A stretch of 64,000 nt of DNA from RACS-047 sp031553855 (GTDB lineage: Bacteria; Bacillota; Clostridia; Christensenellales; Pumilibacteraceae). The stretch covers positions 1-64,000 of the forward strand of contig JAVBKW010000010.1 of assembly GCA_031553855.1 (NCBI GenBank), read 5' to 3'. Each line of letters begins with the position of its first letter. Positions within the stretch are counted from its first letter, which is position 1. Position numbers and translations under genes: made by a program. The notes under the pieces are model-generated. The model was not told the origin of the DNA. It ran no database searches and was given only the letters and a program-made list of their open reading frames with translations. Shown one piece after another: positions 48,802-57,306 of the stretch.

Positions 48802-48840
48802 GGCTGTCTCAAGTAAGGTGCCATATACGGGCTGCGAGCG
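48802..48840 (+). repeat. Partial copy of the 29994 palindromic element
   Basis: GGCTGTCTCAAGTAAGG, then GCCATATACGGGCTGCG, matches the left part of the element at 29994-30030 with few changes. The right-hand end is missing. Confidence 0.55.
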
Positions 48841-48858
48841 TCAAAATTTTTGGCATAA

Positions 48859-48898
48859 AAAAGCCGGATAACTCAAAAAGAAAAGTTATCCGGCTTTT
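48859..48898. terminator. Bidirectional terminator between the YugP gene and lgt
   Basis: AAAAGCCGGATAACT pairs perfectly with AGTTATCCGGCTTTT around CAAAAAGAAA, between convergent genes. Confidence 0.9.
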
Positions 48899-48950
48899 GA
48901 ATTGGATTAAAATAAAAATTTTTATTCGTTCTGCACTAAATTTTGCGAAT

Positions 48951-49796
48951 TTACCCATCGGTTTCCTTAAAGTCAGGAAAGTCAATTCTGCTTTGCCGGA
49001 GATTTTTGAAAATTATCAAACAGCCTGCTGCAAAAATAAAAATGCTGATAAATTGTGATGTAGATATCGCGCCGACAAAACCTCTTGCCGCATCAAATCT
49101 GAAAAATTCGTTGATGAACCTGCAAATGCTGTAGGTTATCATATAAAGCGCGGCGATTGTCCCGCTGCGGAGGCCGTGTTTTTTTAAACTATTTGAATTA
49201 CCGCTTTGCAATAAGCGCGTAGGCAGATTAGACGCTTTTTTTATTATAATCAATGCAACAAAAATCAGAAGACAGTAGGCGGCTTCAAAAAGCTGCGTCG
49301 GCAATATGCTCTGGCCGAGCGGAGTGCCGGGGTCGGCGGAAATATGATACGTCACGCCTAAAAAAGAATCGGTATGCCGCCCGAAACAGCAGCCGGCTAA
49401 AAAGCAGCCGACGCGCCCGAAGGCTTGACCGACGGGCAGTATTAAAGCGGCGCTGTCGAAAAAGTCCAAAATTTTGATCTTATAGGCGGCGCAATAAATT
49501 ATTATGCCTGCCGCGCCGCCGATAAATCCGCCGTAAAAAACAAAACCGTTTTTAATAACGTCGATAAACGAAATATTATTTTCGATAATAACGCTTATAT
49601 TTGTCAGCACAGACAATAGTTTTGCGCCCAATATTCCGCCCAGCAGCGCAAAGCTGCCGCCGTAGATTTTATCTTCAGTACCGACTTTGCTGTTTTTATC
49701 GAAAAATATCAGCAGAATAAAGCAAACGGCGATCCCAAGTATCATCATTATACCGTACGTCGGGAATTTGTGCGCGTCGTCAAGATAAGGAAGCAT
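48951..49796 (-). CDS. lgt: Prolipoprotein diacylglyceryl transferase
   Basis: A 281-residue protein with seven membrane helices. FPTYGIMMILG at the start and GQAFGRVGCFLAGCCFGR (the Lgt signature, about residues 123-140) are present. VFYGGFIGG is the YGG motif and LPTQLFEAAY the H/E-loop region. It transfers diacylglycerol to the lipobox Cys of lipoproteins. AAGGAG precedes the ATG. An insertion of about 20 polar residues lies near residues 190-215. Confidence 0.92.
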   Translation of the reverse strand: MLPYLDDAHKFPTYGIMMILGIAVCFILLIFFDKNSKVGTEDKIYGGSFALLGGILGAKLLSVLTNISVIIENNISFIDVIKNGFVFYGGFIGGAAGIIIYCAAYKIKILDFFDSAALILPVGQAFGRVGCFLAGCCFGRHTDSFLGVTYHISADPGTPLGQSILPTQLFEAAYCLLIFVALIIIKKASNLPTRLLQSGNSNSLKKHGLRSGTIAALYMITYSICRFINEFFRFDAARGFVGAISTSQFISIFIFAAGCLIIFKNLRQSRIDFPDFKETDG

Positions 49797-49965
49797 AAGA
49801 TTTTCTCCTTAAAATGTGTTTCTTCTAATTTAAAAAGTCTTTAAACTGCATTAAACGCAATTTAAAAGACTTTTTTGTTTGCACAAGGGACATAATATAA
49901 AAGAATAACAAGAAAACGATTTATGCATCGTTTTTTTAACAAGAGTGTAATTTATTCACATTTTG

Positions 49966-50241
49966 TTAAATTGTGGTTGTAGCGCCCGCCGCCAAAATTA
50001 CGCAGAGTCCGCAGGTAAAGAAAGTTATCGCCGTGAAAATAACGGCTATAAGGCATAGGACAAAGGCCGCCGTTCCCAGCCCAGAACGCTCCTTTTTATT
50101 GCCTATGACAGATAAAACCAAGCCGGTTATCGACATCGGCAAGCCGATAATCGCAAGTACCGGAATTCCGAATCCGATAATTGAAAAAATGATGCCGAGT
50201 ATACCTATAGTGAATCCGGTTATTTTGAAACCTTTTGCCAT
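49966..50241 (-). CDS. Small DUF4190-like membrane protein
   Basis: A 91-residue protein with three close membrane segments (FKITGFTIGILGIIFSIIGF, then IGLPMSITGLVLSVIG, then TAAFVLCLIAVIFTAI). The Gly-rich pattern and the NKKERSGLG loop resemble DUF4190/YrhC-like proteins. GGAGGG precedes the ATG and is part of the tail of repeat copy 4. Confidence 0.65.
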   Translation of the reverse strand: MAKGFKITGFTIGILGIIFSIIGFGIPVLAIIGLPMSITGLVLSVIGNKKERSGLGTAAFVLCLIAVIFTAITFFTCGLCVILAAGATTTI

Positions 50242-50414
50242 ATTCCCTCCATTAGTTTGCTGTCGGCTTGTTGCCGACGCATATTCTACTAGATAAGAAG
50301 TTGCGCCGTAGTCGGGCAGCAGTTGGTTTTGAAGCCGACCGAGCGTATATTTAATACGTTAAAGAGGCGGCAAATCCAAGCGCAGCTCGTATACGGTGAT
50401 AAATTCTTTTCTAG
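50242..50414 (-). repeat. CTAG-ended dispersed element, copy 4, with tail
   Basis: On the minus strand it runs from CTAGAAAAGAATTTATC (50414) to CTTATCTAG (50289). The tail TATGCGTCGGCAACAAGCC ends at the ribosome site of the gene starting at 50241. It is closely similar to copy 2. Confidence 0.8.
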
Positions 50415-50473
50415 TTTTTGTTTAGCGCATTTTCATTTGCTGACCCTTGTGCCAAAGAAAATACAAACAAATA

Positions 50474-50592
50474 TGTATGACTTGAATATTTTCATACAAT
50501 ATGTTCTATTTTAGCGTGAATGTTTTGAATATGTCAACCATTTTGTATGATATATTTCAAAACGGGGTATAAATATCAACCGTTATGTATGA
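50474..50592 (+). promoter_or_regulatory. Operator cluster (TGTATGA boxes) before the XRE gene
   Basis: TGTATGA at 50474-50480, its reverse TCATACA at 50492-50498, and two longer direct copies, CAACCATTTTGTATGA (50535-50550) and CAACCGTTATGTATGA (50577-50592). The last two start 42 bases apart, about four helical turns. This is a plausible autoregulatory site for the XRE protein. Confidence 0.5.
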
Positions 50593-50631
50593 ATAGACTG
50601 CAAAGAATTATGAGCAATTTATAATTTACAT

Positions 50632-50976
50632 ATGTTTAAATTGAAAGAGTTAAGAAGCGAAATAGGGATAACAAGGGCGGAGCTTTCGCGCGCGCTTAAA
50701 ATCAATCAAGGAACTTTAGCTAACTATGAAAACGAAATCAGGCAGGCCGACTATGAAACGCTTAAAACGATTGCCGGATATTTTGACGTGTCGGTAGATT
50801 ATCTGCTAGGCCAAACGGACGATTTCGGCGTAAAAAACACCATCCCAAAAGGCGCGGATAATCTTGAATTTATGGAAAAAAGCCTGCTGAATAAGTACCG
50901 CAGGCTAAGCAATAAGAGCAGAGAGCTTTTATTTTCTCTGATCGACCATATTTATGAATTGGAACGGAACAAGTAA
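50632..50976 (+). CDS. XRE-family transcriptional regulator
   Basis: A 114-residue protein: HTH_3 domain residues 5-62 (GITRAELSRALKINQGTLANYENE), then DVSVDYLLGQTDD, the common end of XRE domains. A C-terminal helical part (SLLNKYRRLSNKSRELLFSLIDHIYELE) is typical of dimerisation arms. A cluster of TGTATGA boxes lies upstream. It stops one base before the stop of the convergent gene. Confidence 0.85.
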   Translation: MFKLKELRSEIGITRAELSRALKINQGTLANYENEIRQADYETLKTIAGYFDVSVDYLLGQTDDFGVKNTIPKGADNLEFMEKSLLNKYRRLSNKSRELLFSLIDHIYELERNK

Positions 50977-51540
50977 CTACTCGTTCTGCATGATATTGTC
51001 TATAAAGCGGCCTTCCGTCACGAACTCGAATAATGTGGCCTTTCCTTCGGGATCGATAAGAAAGTAGCTGTGGGGCGAGGATTTCATCAGGTATTCATTT
51101 TTTACGATATCGGTAAAGCCGTCAAAAAATGCGCGCAGCGATTCGTCGTCGATCGATTCGCTCAAAGGTTTTGTCATCAGCTCGCGGGCAAGGGAAAGCT
51201 TGCCGCTCTTGACGTAATGGAAAAAGCTTTCCGCCTCGGTGCGGGGCGTATCGCAGTTTACGCTGTGCTCGGGAGAAAATACGTAGTTATACCGCGGCGC
51301 AAGCTTGATCAAAAAGCGCGCGGGAGCCAACGTATAAACGCTGCAAAGGCTCTCGTTAGACAAGGTTTTAGAGCCTAAAATTTTAACGGTGTACGGCAAA
51401 AGGTGCGCCGATAGCGGAAGAACCGTGATGTAAAGCGGTTCTTTTATGTTATAGGAAAAGCTGTCGGCCTTTTCAACGAATGACCCGTTAAGTAAAAACA
51501 CGCTTTTAAAGCCCGTTTTGATATGTATTACGCACTCCAT
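50977..51540 (-). CDS. Uncharacterised protein
   Basis: A 187-residue soluble protein, unrecognised. The N-terminal half is beta-rich (MECVIHIKTGFKSVFLLNG, then YITVLPLSAHLLPYTVKIL). The C-terminal half is helical (SGKLSLARELMTKPLSES, FFDGFTDIVKNEYLM). The start at 51540 is the first ATG; a TTG two codons upstream is possible. No ribosome site was seen. It is divergent from the HTH gene at 51640. Confidence 0.5.
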   Translation of the reverse strand: MECVIHIKTGFKSVFLLNGSFVEKADSFSYNIKEPLYITVLPLSAHLLPYTVKILGSKTLSNESLCSVYTLAPARFLIKLAPRYNYVFSPEHSVNCDTPRTEAESFFHYVKSGKLSLARELMTKPLSESIDDESLRAFFDGFTDIVKNEYLMKSSPHSYFLIDPEGKATLFEFVTEGRFIDNIMQNE

Positions 51541-51639
51541 ATACAATATATATTCGTTTTTTCCCGTTTGTATGTATAAAATCTATAATTGCGGTTAAAA
51601 TTCAGTCATATTAATTTAACCGGAGGATATTTGAAACAA

Positions 51640-52227
51640 ATGGAAAATAACTGGAGTATAGCCCAAACCCAAAAATTGTTCGGCTACGTGCGTACCGCGC
51701 ACGAAAATAACCGCGGGCTTGTGTGGGCATTTTCTAAAGTCGGCGAGGAAACGGGCAGAAGCGTCAACAGCGTGCGCAACTATTATTATTCGCAGCTCAA
51801 AATGTTTGAGCTTGTGCCCACGCTTGCTACGGAATTGGGCATAAAGATCATCAACACTCAGCGCGGCGAATTTGAGCTTTTCTCCGAAAAAGAGATCCGC
51901 TCTTTAATAGCGGAAATTCTAAAGGCAAAGGCGGACGGGGTCAGCGTGCGCACGACGATAACCGCGCTTTCCGGCGGCGACAAAAAGAAGGCGCTGAGGC
52001 TTCAGAATAAGTACAGAAGTATGGTTGCCAGCCATAAGGACAGGGTGCAGGCCGTTATGAACGAGCTGTCCTTAAACGGAACGCCTTATTTTAATCCTTA
52101 TACAAAACAGGTCGTCACAAAAGACTCCTCGCCCGATAATTATAAAAAGCTTTCAGATTATATCGCTACGCTCGACGAAAAAGATGTGGATAACTTCTTT
52201 ATGCTGATGAAAAAACTGTTTGCATAA
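51640..52227 (+). CDS. Myb/HTH-type sporulation-like regulator (unassigned)
   Basis: A 195-residue protein. Residues 5-55 (WSIAQTQKLFGYVRTAHENN, then VGEETGRSVNSVRNYYYSQ) have the Trp-rich, helix-turn-helix look of Myb/SANT-type factors such as RsfA. FELFSEKEIRSLIAEIL and the basic GGDKKKALRLQNKYRSM follow, and the C-terminus is helical. The ATG at 51640 has GGAGG 13 bases upstream; a TTG at 51631 is closer to that site, so the start is uncertain. Confidence 0.55.
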   Translation: MENNWSIAQTQKLFGYVRTAHENNRGLVWAFSKVGEETGRSVNSVRNYYYSQLKMFELVPTLATELGIKIINTQRGEFELFSEKEIRSLIAEILKAKADGVSVRTTITALSGGDKKKALRLQNKYRSMVASHKDRVQAVMNELSLNGTPYFNPYTKQVVTKDSSPDNYKKLSDYIATLDEKDVDNFFMLMKKLFA

Positions 52228-52258
52228 GTTATCTGTTTTTAATGTGCGGCTAAAGGTC

Positions 52259-52291
52259 AAAAAGAGTTTGTTAACGGCAAGCTCTTTTTTT
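52259..52291. terminator. Terminator after the 51640 gene
   Basis: AAAAAGAG (52259-52266) pairs with CTCTTTTT (52282-52289), flanked by A and T. Confidence 0.7.
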
Positions 52292-52375
52292 CAAGGGCGA
52301 GTGCGGTTTTTCTAAAATAATAGGAAGAAATAGGAAAAAATAAACGCAAACGCTTGCATTTTTCCGCAATCGACA

Positions 52376-52404
52376 TTGACAATTCCTTATAATAGTTATA
52401 TAAT
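52376..52404 (+). promoter_or_regulatory. Promoter of the membrane protein-rsmA operon
   Basis: TTGACA (52376-52381), 17 bases, TATAAT (52399-52404). The leader to the next start is about 105 bases, with pyrimidine-rich repeats (GAGTTTTTCTGAGTTTTTTT) but no recognised riboswitch. Confidence 0.75.
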
Positions 52405-52514
52405 GCCCTTAACAGAGTTTTTCTGAGTTTTTTTGAGAAAATAAAGATTCAACCGGCATTTAAAAAAATATTTTATTTTCCTTGCGGAGCCGCCGCAGTT
52501 TATTGGGGATGAAA

Positions 52515-53225
52515 ATGAAAAAATCCGAAAGATGGCTGACAAGCGTTGCGATCATCGCGGGCGTTTTGCCGCTGATACTTATGGCTTTCATGATGAAACT
52601 ATTGCCGCTCAACGTTCAGGTTGACCAGTTTCCGCTTGCGCCGGGCAAAGAAGAGCTTCCCAGCGGTTACAATTTTCTTCTCACCGGCATTTTTTGTGTT
52701 GTTCCGATGGCTATCGTTTTGATAGCGCGCTACGTTAAAGCAAAAATCGTTGTCTACCCGAACTACCCCGCTATTTTAGGCGTAAGCATTTTGCTGTCGC
52801 TCTCGTTTTCCGGCATTGCGGTTTTCGGAGTCGTCTCTCAGATCACCGATCCTTCAAAGCTCGAGGGTTTTGATTATATCGGTTTTTCCTGCGTAGTAAT
52901 ATCGATTCTTTTTGCGCTCTTTGCCAATGTTTTACGCTACCGTAAATTTAAGGCAAAAATAGGTATTCACAATAAATATACCCGCTCTTCCTCGAGCGTT
53001 TGGAAAACGGTCCACCATAACATTTCAACCGTTCAGGTTTGGGTTTTTACGTTCGTAGCGGTCGTATCGGCGTACATCGAGGGCTGGAGATCGTTCATTA
53101 TATTCGGTTCCGCGCTGGCCGCGTTCTTTATTTGGGTTTATATTTATTCTTTTAATGTTTCTAAATGGTTTTTAAAGCGGCAAGTAGAAACGGAAGCCGT
53201 GAAGGAATCCGATTTTAATGGCTGA
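52515..53225 (+). CDS. Polytopic membrane protein (DUF1648-like start)
   Basis: A 236-residue protein with about six membrane helices (residues 10-28, 52-74, 83-105, 118-136, 172-190, 193-212). The first loop (LPLNVQVDQFPLAPGKEELPS) recalls DUF1648 proteins of the SdpI/YdbS type. ATG 52515 is the second of two close ATGs and lies seven bases after GGGG. The last eight bases overlap rsmA, so the genes are coupled. Confidence 0.6.
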   Translation: MKKSERWLTSVAIIAGVLPLILMAFMMKLLPLNVQVDQFPLAPGKEELPSGYNFLLTGIFCVVPMAIVLIARYVKAKIVVYPNYPAILGVSILLSLSFSGIAVFGVVSQITDPSKLEGFDYIGFSCVVISILFALFANVLRYRKFKAKIGIHNKYTRSSSSVWKTVHHNISTVQVWVFTFVAVVSAYIEGWRSFIIFGSALAAFFIWVYIYSFNVSKWFLKRQVETEAVKESDFNG

Positions 53226-54057
53226 TAAGGATATAGGCGGCATTTTAGCGCACAACGGCTTTACTTTCTCAAAAAAATTCGGTCAGAATTTTATTACCGA
53301 CACAAACCTTCTTAAGGCGATCGCCGCGGATGCGGGCATAAATAAAGACGATACTGTCATAGAGGTCGGAGCGGGAGCTGGAACGCTTACGCGCGAGCTT
53401 TCTTTTGCCGCAAAAAAAGTCGTCAGCTTTGAAATCGATACCCGCCTTCAGCCCGTTTTGGCGTCTACTCTGCAAGATTGCCAGAACGTAGAACTCATAT
53501 TTAAGGATATTTTAAAAACGGAGGTTGCCGCGCTTAATACGCTTGCGGGCGGGCCTTATAAGGTGGTCGCAAACCTGCCGTATTATATAACGACGCCGAT
53601 CATCTTTTATTTTTTACAGGATTTTTCCAATTGTAAATCCCTTACCGTTATGGTGCAAAAAGAGGTCGCCCAACGGCTTACGGCAAAAGCCGGAACTGCG
53701 GAATACGGCGCGATAACGCCTCAGGTTTCAGCACTTGGCGAGGCAAAATATTTGCGTACCGTCAAGCGCAATATGTTCAATCCCGAGCCCAATGTAGACA
53801 GCGCGGTTGTACGGATAGATATCGCGCCAAAAGAAAACGTGTCGGATTTCAAGCTTTTGCAAAGAGTAATTGCGTCAGCCTTTGAGATGCGCAGAAAAAC
53901 TTTGGCAAATAATCTATGCAAAAGCTTTTCTCTCTCTAAAGAGGACGCCGCCTCGCTTATTAAAAGCTGCGGTTACAGCGAAAACGCGCGCGGCGAAACG
54001 CTCGATATAAACGGCTTTATAAAGCTTGCCGAAAAAATAGGAAAATTTAAAAAGTGA
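53218..54057 (+). CDS. rsmA: 16S rRNA dimethyladenosine transferase
   Basis: A 279-residue protein. KKFGQNFITDTNLL, the SAM motif VIEVGAGAGTLTREL (about residues 44-58), VVANLPYYITTPII (NLPY catalytic motif, about residues 114-127) and FNPEPNVDSAVVRI are all KsgA/RsmA hallmarks. It dimethylates A1518/A1519 of 16S rRNA. The start overlaps the preceding gene by eight bases. Confidence 0.96.
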   Translation: MADKDIGGILAHNGFTFSKKFGQNFITDTNLLKAIAADAGINKDDTVIEVGAGAGTLTRELSFAAKKVVSFEIDTRLQPVLASTLQDCQNVELIFKDILKTEVAALNTLAGGPYKVVANLPYYITTPIIFYFLQDFSNCKSLTVMVQKEVAQRLTAKAGTAEYGAITPQVSALGEAKYLRTVKRNMFNPEPNVDSAVVRIDIAPKENVSDFKLLQRVIASAFEMRRKTLANNLCKSFSLSKEDAASLIKSCGYSENARGETLDINGFIKLAEKIGKFKK

Positions 54058-54203
54058 AAGTTCTAAAAGCCGGAGCGCGTTTGTTCCGGCTTTTGCTGTG
54101 TTGTTTGCGGTTGCTTTAGATTTTTACTGTTATTTTATCCTTTTGCCGTGCTTTGTATTTAGTGTTGTTTTTTGCCGCTGCGGCGCGCAAGCTCAAAATT
54201 CGA

Positions 54204-54232
54204 TTGATAAAATATAAAGCTTTTGGTATAAT
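54204..54232 (+). promoter_or_regulatory. Promoter giving a leaderless recF transcript
   Basis: TTGATA (54204-54209), 17 bases, TATAAT (54227-54232), seven bases, ATG at 54240. Confidence 0.75.
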
Positions 54233-54239
54233 AGGATAT

Positions 54240-55325
54240 ATGTTTGTGCATGTGTTAGACGTAACCGATTTTAGAAACTATGAGCGGCAGCGGGTCGAAT
54301 TCAGCCCGGGGCTGAATGTGCTGTCGGGCGCAAACGCGCAGGGCAAAACAAATCTTTTAGAGGCGGTCTATTTAGCGAGCGTAGGCAGGAGCCCGCGCAC
54401 TCCCAGAGATAAGGAGCTTATCCGCTGGGGATGCCAGCGCGCCGTTATCAGGGTCGGGGCGGCGGCGGAAGCGGGCAGGGAGAGCGTCGAAATAATACTG
54501 GATAAAGCCCTTAACAAAACGGTTTCTATAAATAAGCTCCCGATAACGCGTATGGGCGAATTGATGGGCGTTATCCCCACGGTTTTTTTCGCGCCGGGGG
54601 AAATAAAGGTCGTGCAGTCATCGCCGGGCGAAAGGCGCAGCTTTATGGATATCGCGCTGTGCCAGATGTCTAAGGCTTATTTCTACCTTTTGCAGAGGTA
54701 CAATAAAATACTCTCGCAGCGCAACCGCCTTTTAAAAAGCGGCAGGGCGGACGCAGACACGCTTGACGTGTGGGATATGCAGATAGCCGATAACGGCGCA
54801 AAAATCGTAAAGAGCCGCAAGGGGTTTGTAAAAAGGCTGTTTCCGCACGCAAAAATCAATCATTTATTCCTGACAAACTCCAAAGAAAACATCGAGCTTT
54901 TATACGACGGGGCGGACGGCGAAACGGCGGAAGAGATAAAGGAGTCGCTTCTTAAAGAGCTTTCACTTAGCCGCGCGCGCGATTTGGATATGGGTTATAC
55001 GCACGCGGGCCCGCAAAAGGACGATATAGTTATAAAGGTCAATGATATAGACGTGCGTTCCTACGGCTCTCAGGGGCAGCTGCGTACTGCCGCGCTTACG
55101 CTCAAGCTTGCCGAGCTGGACCTTTATAAGGAGGAAACCGGCGCCTCTCCGGTGCTGCTTTTAGACGACGTTTTATCCGAGCTTGACATTTCAAGGCAGA
55201 TAAAGCTTTTTGAGCGTACTAAAAATTTCCAGACCATACTCACCTGTACGCATATAGATAAGGACGTTTTTCCTCATATTCGCGAGAGCAAAGTTTTTAA
55301 GGTTGAGGGCGGCAAAATAAAGTAA
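54240..55325 (+). CDS. recF: DNA replication and repair protein RecF
   Basis: A 361-residue ABC-type ATPase. VTDFRNYERQRVEFSPGLN, Walker A GANAQGKTNLLEAVY (residues about 33-47), signature-region SYGSQGQLRTAALTLKLA and Walker B LLLDDVLSELD near residue 325 fit RecF, including its usual length. The ATG at 54240 gives the family start, and a promoter ending seven bases before it implies leaderless mRNA. dnaN, usually adjacent, is not nearby. Confidence 0.94.
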   Translation: MFVHVLDVTDFRNYERQRVEFSPGLNVLSGANAQGKTNLLEAVYLASVGRSPRTPRDKELIRWGCQRAVIRVGAAAEAGRESVEIILDKALNKTVSINKLPITRMGELMGVIPTVFFAPGEIKVVQSSPGERRSFMDIALCQMSKAYFYLLQRYNKILSQRNRLLKSGRADADTLDVWDMQIADNGAKIVKSRKGFVKRLFPHAKINHLFLTNSKENIELLYDGADGETAEEIKESLLKELSLSRARDLDMGYTHAGPQKDDIVIKVNDIDVRSYGSQGQLRTAALTLKLAELDLYKEETGASPVLLLDDVLSELDISRQIKLFERTKNFQTILTCTHIDKDVFPHIRESKVFKVEGGKIK

Positions 55326-55448
55326 ATTTGCTTGTGAATTTTCACTCTTTTTGTTTGACATACTCAACAATTAATGCGATACTTTACTTGCGGCGGATAA
55401 AGGTGCTTGAAGCATTCCGGCTGACAAATTCAAAATGAAATATCGACG

Positions 55449-55473
55449 GGGAAATATTATAGTTTCCCTTTTT
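55449..55473 (+). terminator. Terminator or attenuator before the ABC pair
   Basis: GGGAAA (55449-55454) pairs with TTTCCC (55463-55468), followed by TTTTT. It lies 28 bases before the ATG of the first ABC gene. Confidence 0.55.
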
Positions 55474-55500
55474 GTTTAAAGTAAAGACAGGGCAAAAACA

Positions 55501-57303
55501 ATGAATGTTATCAAAGAATCGTTTAAATACGCAAAAAAATATACGCCGGCCTGGATTACGGTCATACTATTAGGCTTTCTGTGCGTTACGGCGGGGCTTT
55601 TGATCCCGCAGGCGTCGGAGCTTTTGATAGACAGGGTCATAAATCCTATTTTAGGCGAAGAGGTCAAGCTCAATTCTAACCTATTGTCGTCGTTTATCGA
55701 CGGTTTTGCCGCCGATGATTACTGGGGTATTTTTCTGACGCTTGTCGCAATTTTGGGCGTGTTTTTTTTCGTGCGCTATGTGGGGCATTATATCCGCTGG
55801 AACGTCGCGCATTTTTACGGAGTGCGCTGCGAGCTGGATTTCCGTATGGCCGCTTTCTCTAAAATGCTCGACCAGAACTCCTTAGTTATGGCCCGCTACA
55901 CCTCAGGCGACCTTATGAGTATCTGTAATTCCGATAATATCACGCTCAAAGACGTCTGGAGCCATTATTTTTCGCTGTTTTTAGACCAGTTTATCGCAAT
56001 AGGCCTTGCCGTTGTGCTTTTACTTCAAATAAGCTGGCAGCTTATGCTGCTGCCTTTGTTTTTAGGCTTAGTGCTGGCTGTTGCCATGGTTTTCTACACA
56101 AGAGCGCTCCGGCGCTGCTACAACCGCATAAGGGAAGCCTCCGTCGCCCTCAATTCCTGTGTTCAGGAAAACATTAACGGAGTAAGGATCATCCGCTCAT
56201 ACGCAAGCGAGGAAACGGAGATCAAAAAGTTTAAAAATCGCAACGAAAACTACCGCGACAGTTTTTTATCGCAGTCAAAGGTCGCCGCGCGATACGGTGT
56301 CATATTCAGCACTATTAACCAAAGTATGGTTTTGTGCGCGAATATTATCGGCGTTATTTTAGCAGTCGGCGGAAAAATGACCGCCGGGCAGTTTTTGACG
56401 TTCGGTACATATATGTTCACTATCACTAACGCCATGATAATTTTCTCCAACTATATGGGCGCGTTCCAGAACGCGATGATCTGCGGAAACAGGCTGTTCA
56501 CGTTCATCAACACTTCAAATTCGATCTGCGACCCCGCGGAGCCGAAAAAAATGCCCGAAAAACCTGATCTGTCGATGCGCAACGTGTCGATAAAGCTAGA
56601 TGAAAAAGAGGAGCTGCGCGACGTTACTATAGATATACCTTACGGCAAAAAGCTCGGTATAATGGGTAAGACGGGTTCGGGCAAATCCGTTATGATAAAG
56701 GCGCTGACAAGGCTTTTTGAAACAACGATAGGCGAAACGTGCATAAACGGCATAAATATTAAAAATTACCGCGTCGAGGACGTGAGGCGGCAATTCGGCT
56801 ATGTTATGCAGGAGGTTTTCCTGTTTTCCAACACTGTTGACGCAAATATTGCCTATTATGACCCCGACGCGCCGCGCGAGGAAGTCGTGAAAGCGGCTAA
56901 GGTCGCACAAGCCGACGGTTTTATAAACAAGCTTGCCGACGGCTACGAAACGATTGTCGGAGAAAAAGGTCTGGGACTTTCGGGAGGCCAGAAGCAGCGT
57001 ATTTCAATCGCGCGCGCGCTTTTAAAAAACGCGCCGGTAATTTTGCTTGACGACTGCACAAGCTCCCTTGACCTTGAAACGGAGCGCAGGATATTGTCCG
57101 GCCTTAGCGAAAACTATCATGACCGCACATTGATAATCGCCTCGCACAGAGCCGCAAGCGTCGTGGGCTGCGACGAAATACTCTACCTTGAAAACGGCCA
57201 GATAGTAGAGCGGGGCAACCACGCCGAGCTTATGGAAAAGAAAGGCCGCTATTACGACGTATTTACCTCTCAGGCAAGCGCAATGCAGGAGGCTTTAAGC
57301 TAA
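55501..57303 (+). CDS. Heterodimeric ABC exporter, subunit A (degenerate Walker B)
   Basis: A 600-residue half-transporter: six membrane helices in residues 15-320, then the ATPase domain. It has Walker A GKTGSGKS, signature LSGGQKQR, Walker B VILLDDCTSSLD and H-loop IASHRAAS. The catalytic Glu after Walker B is replaced by Asp, as in the inactive site of heterodimeric exporters. It is followed four bases later by its partner. The substrate is unknown; this class exports drugs, peptides or lipids. Confidence 0.9.
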   Translation: MNVIKESFKYAKKYTPAWITVILLGFLCVTAGLLIPQASELLIDRVINPILGEEVKLNSNLLSSFIDGFAADDYWGIFLTLVAILGVFFFVRYVGHYIRWNVAHFYGVRCELDFRMAAFSKMLDQNSLVMARYTSGDLMSICNSDNITLKDVWSHYFSLFLDQFIAIGLAVVLLLQISWQLMLLPLFLGLVLAVAMVFYTRALRRCYNRIREASVALNSCVQENINGVRIIRSYASEETEIKKFKNRNENYRDSFLSQSKVAARYGVIFSTINQSMVLCANIIGVILAVGGKMTAGQFLTFGTYMFTITNAMIIFSNYMGAFQNAMICGNRLFTFINTSNSICDPAEPKKMPEKPDLSMRNVSIKLDEKEELRDVTIDIPYGKKLGIMGKTGSGKSVMIKALTRLFETTIGETCINGINIKNYRVEDVRRQFGYVMQEVFLFSNTVDANIAYYDPDAPREEVVKAAKVAQADGFINKLADGYETIVGEKGLGLSGGQKQRISIARALLKNAPVILLDDCTSSLDLETERRILSGLSENYHDRTLIIASHRAASVVGCDEILYLENGQIVERGNHAELMEKKGRYYDVFTSQASAMQEALS

Positions 57304-57306
57304 AAA

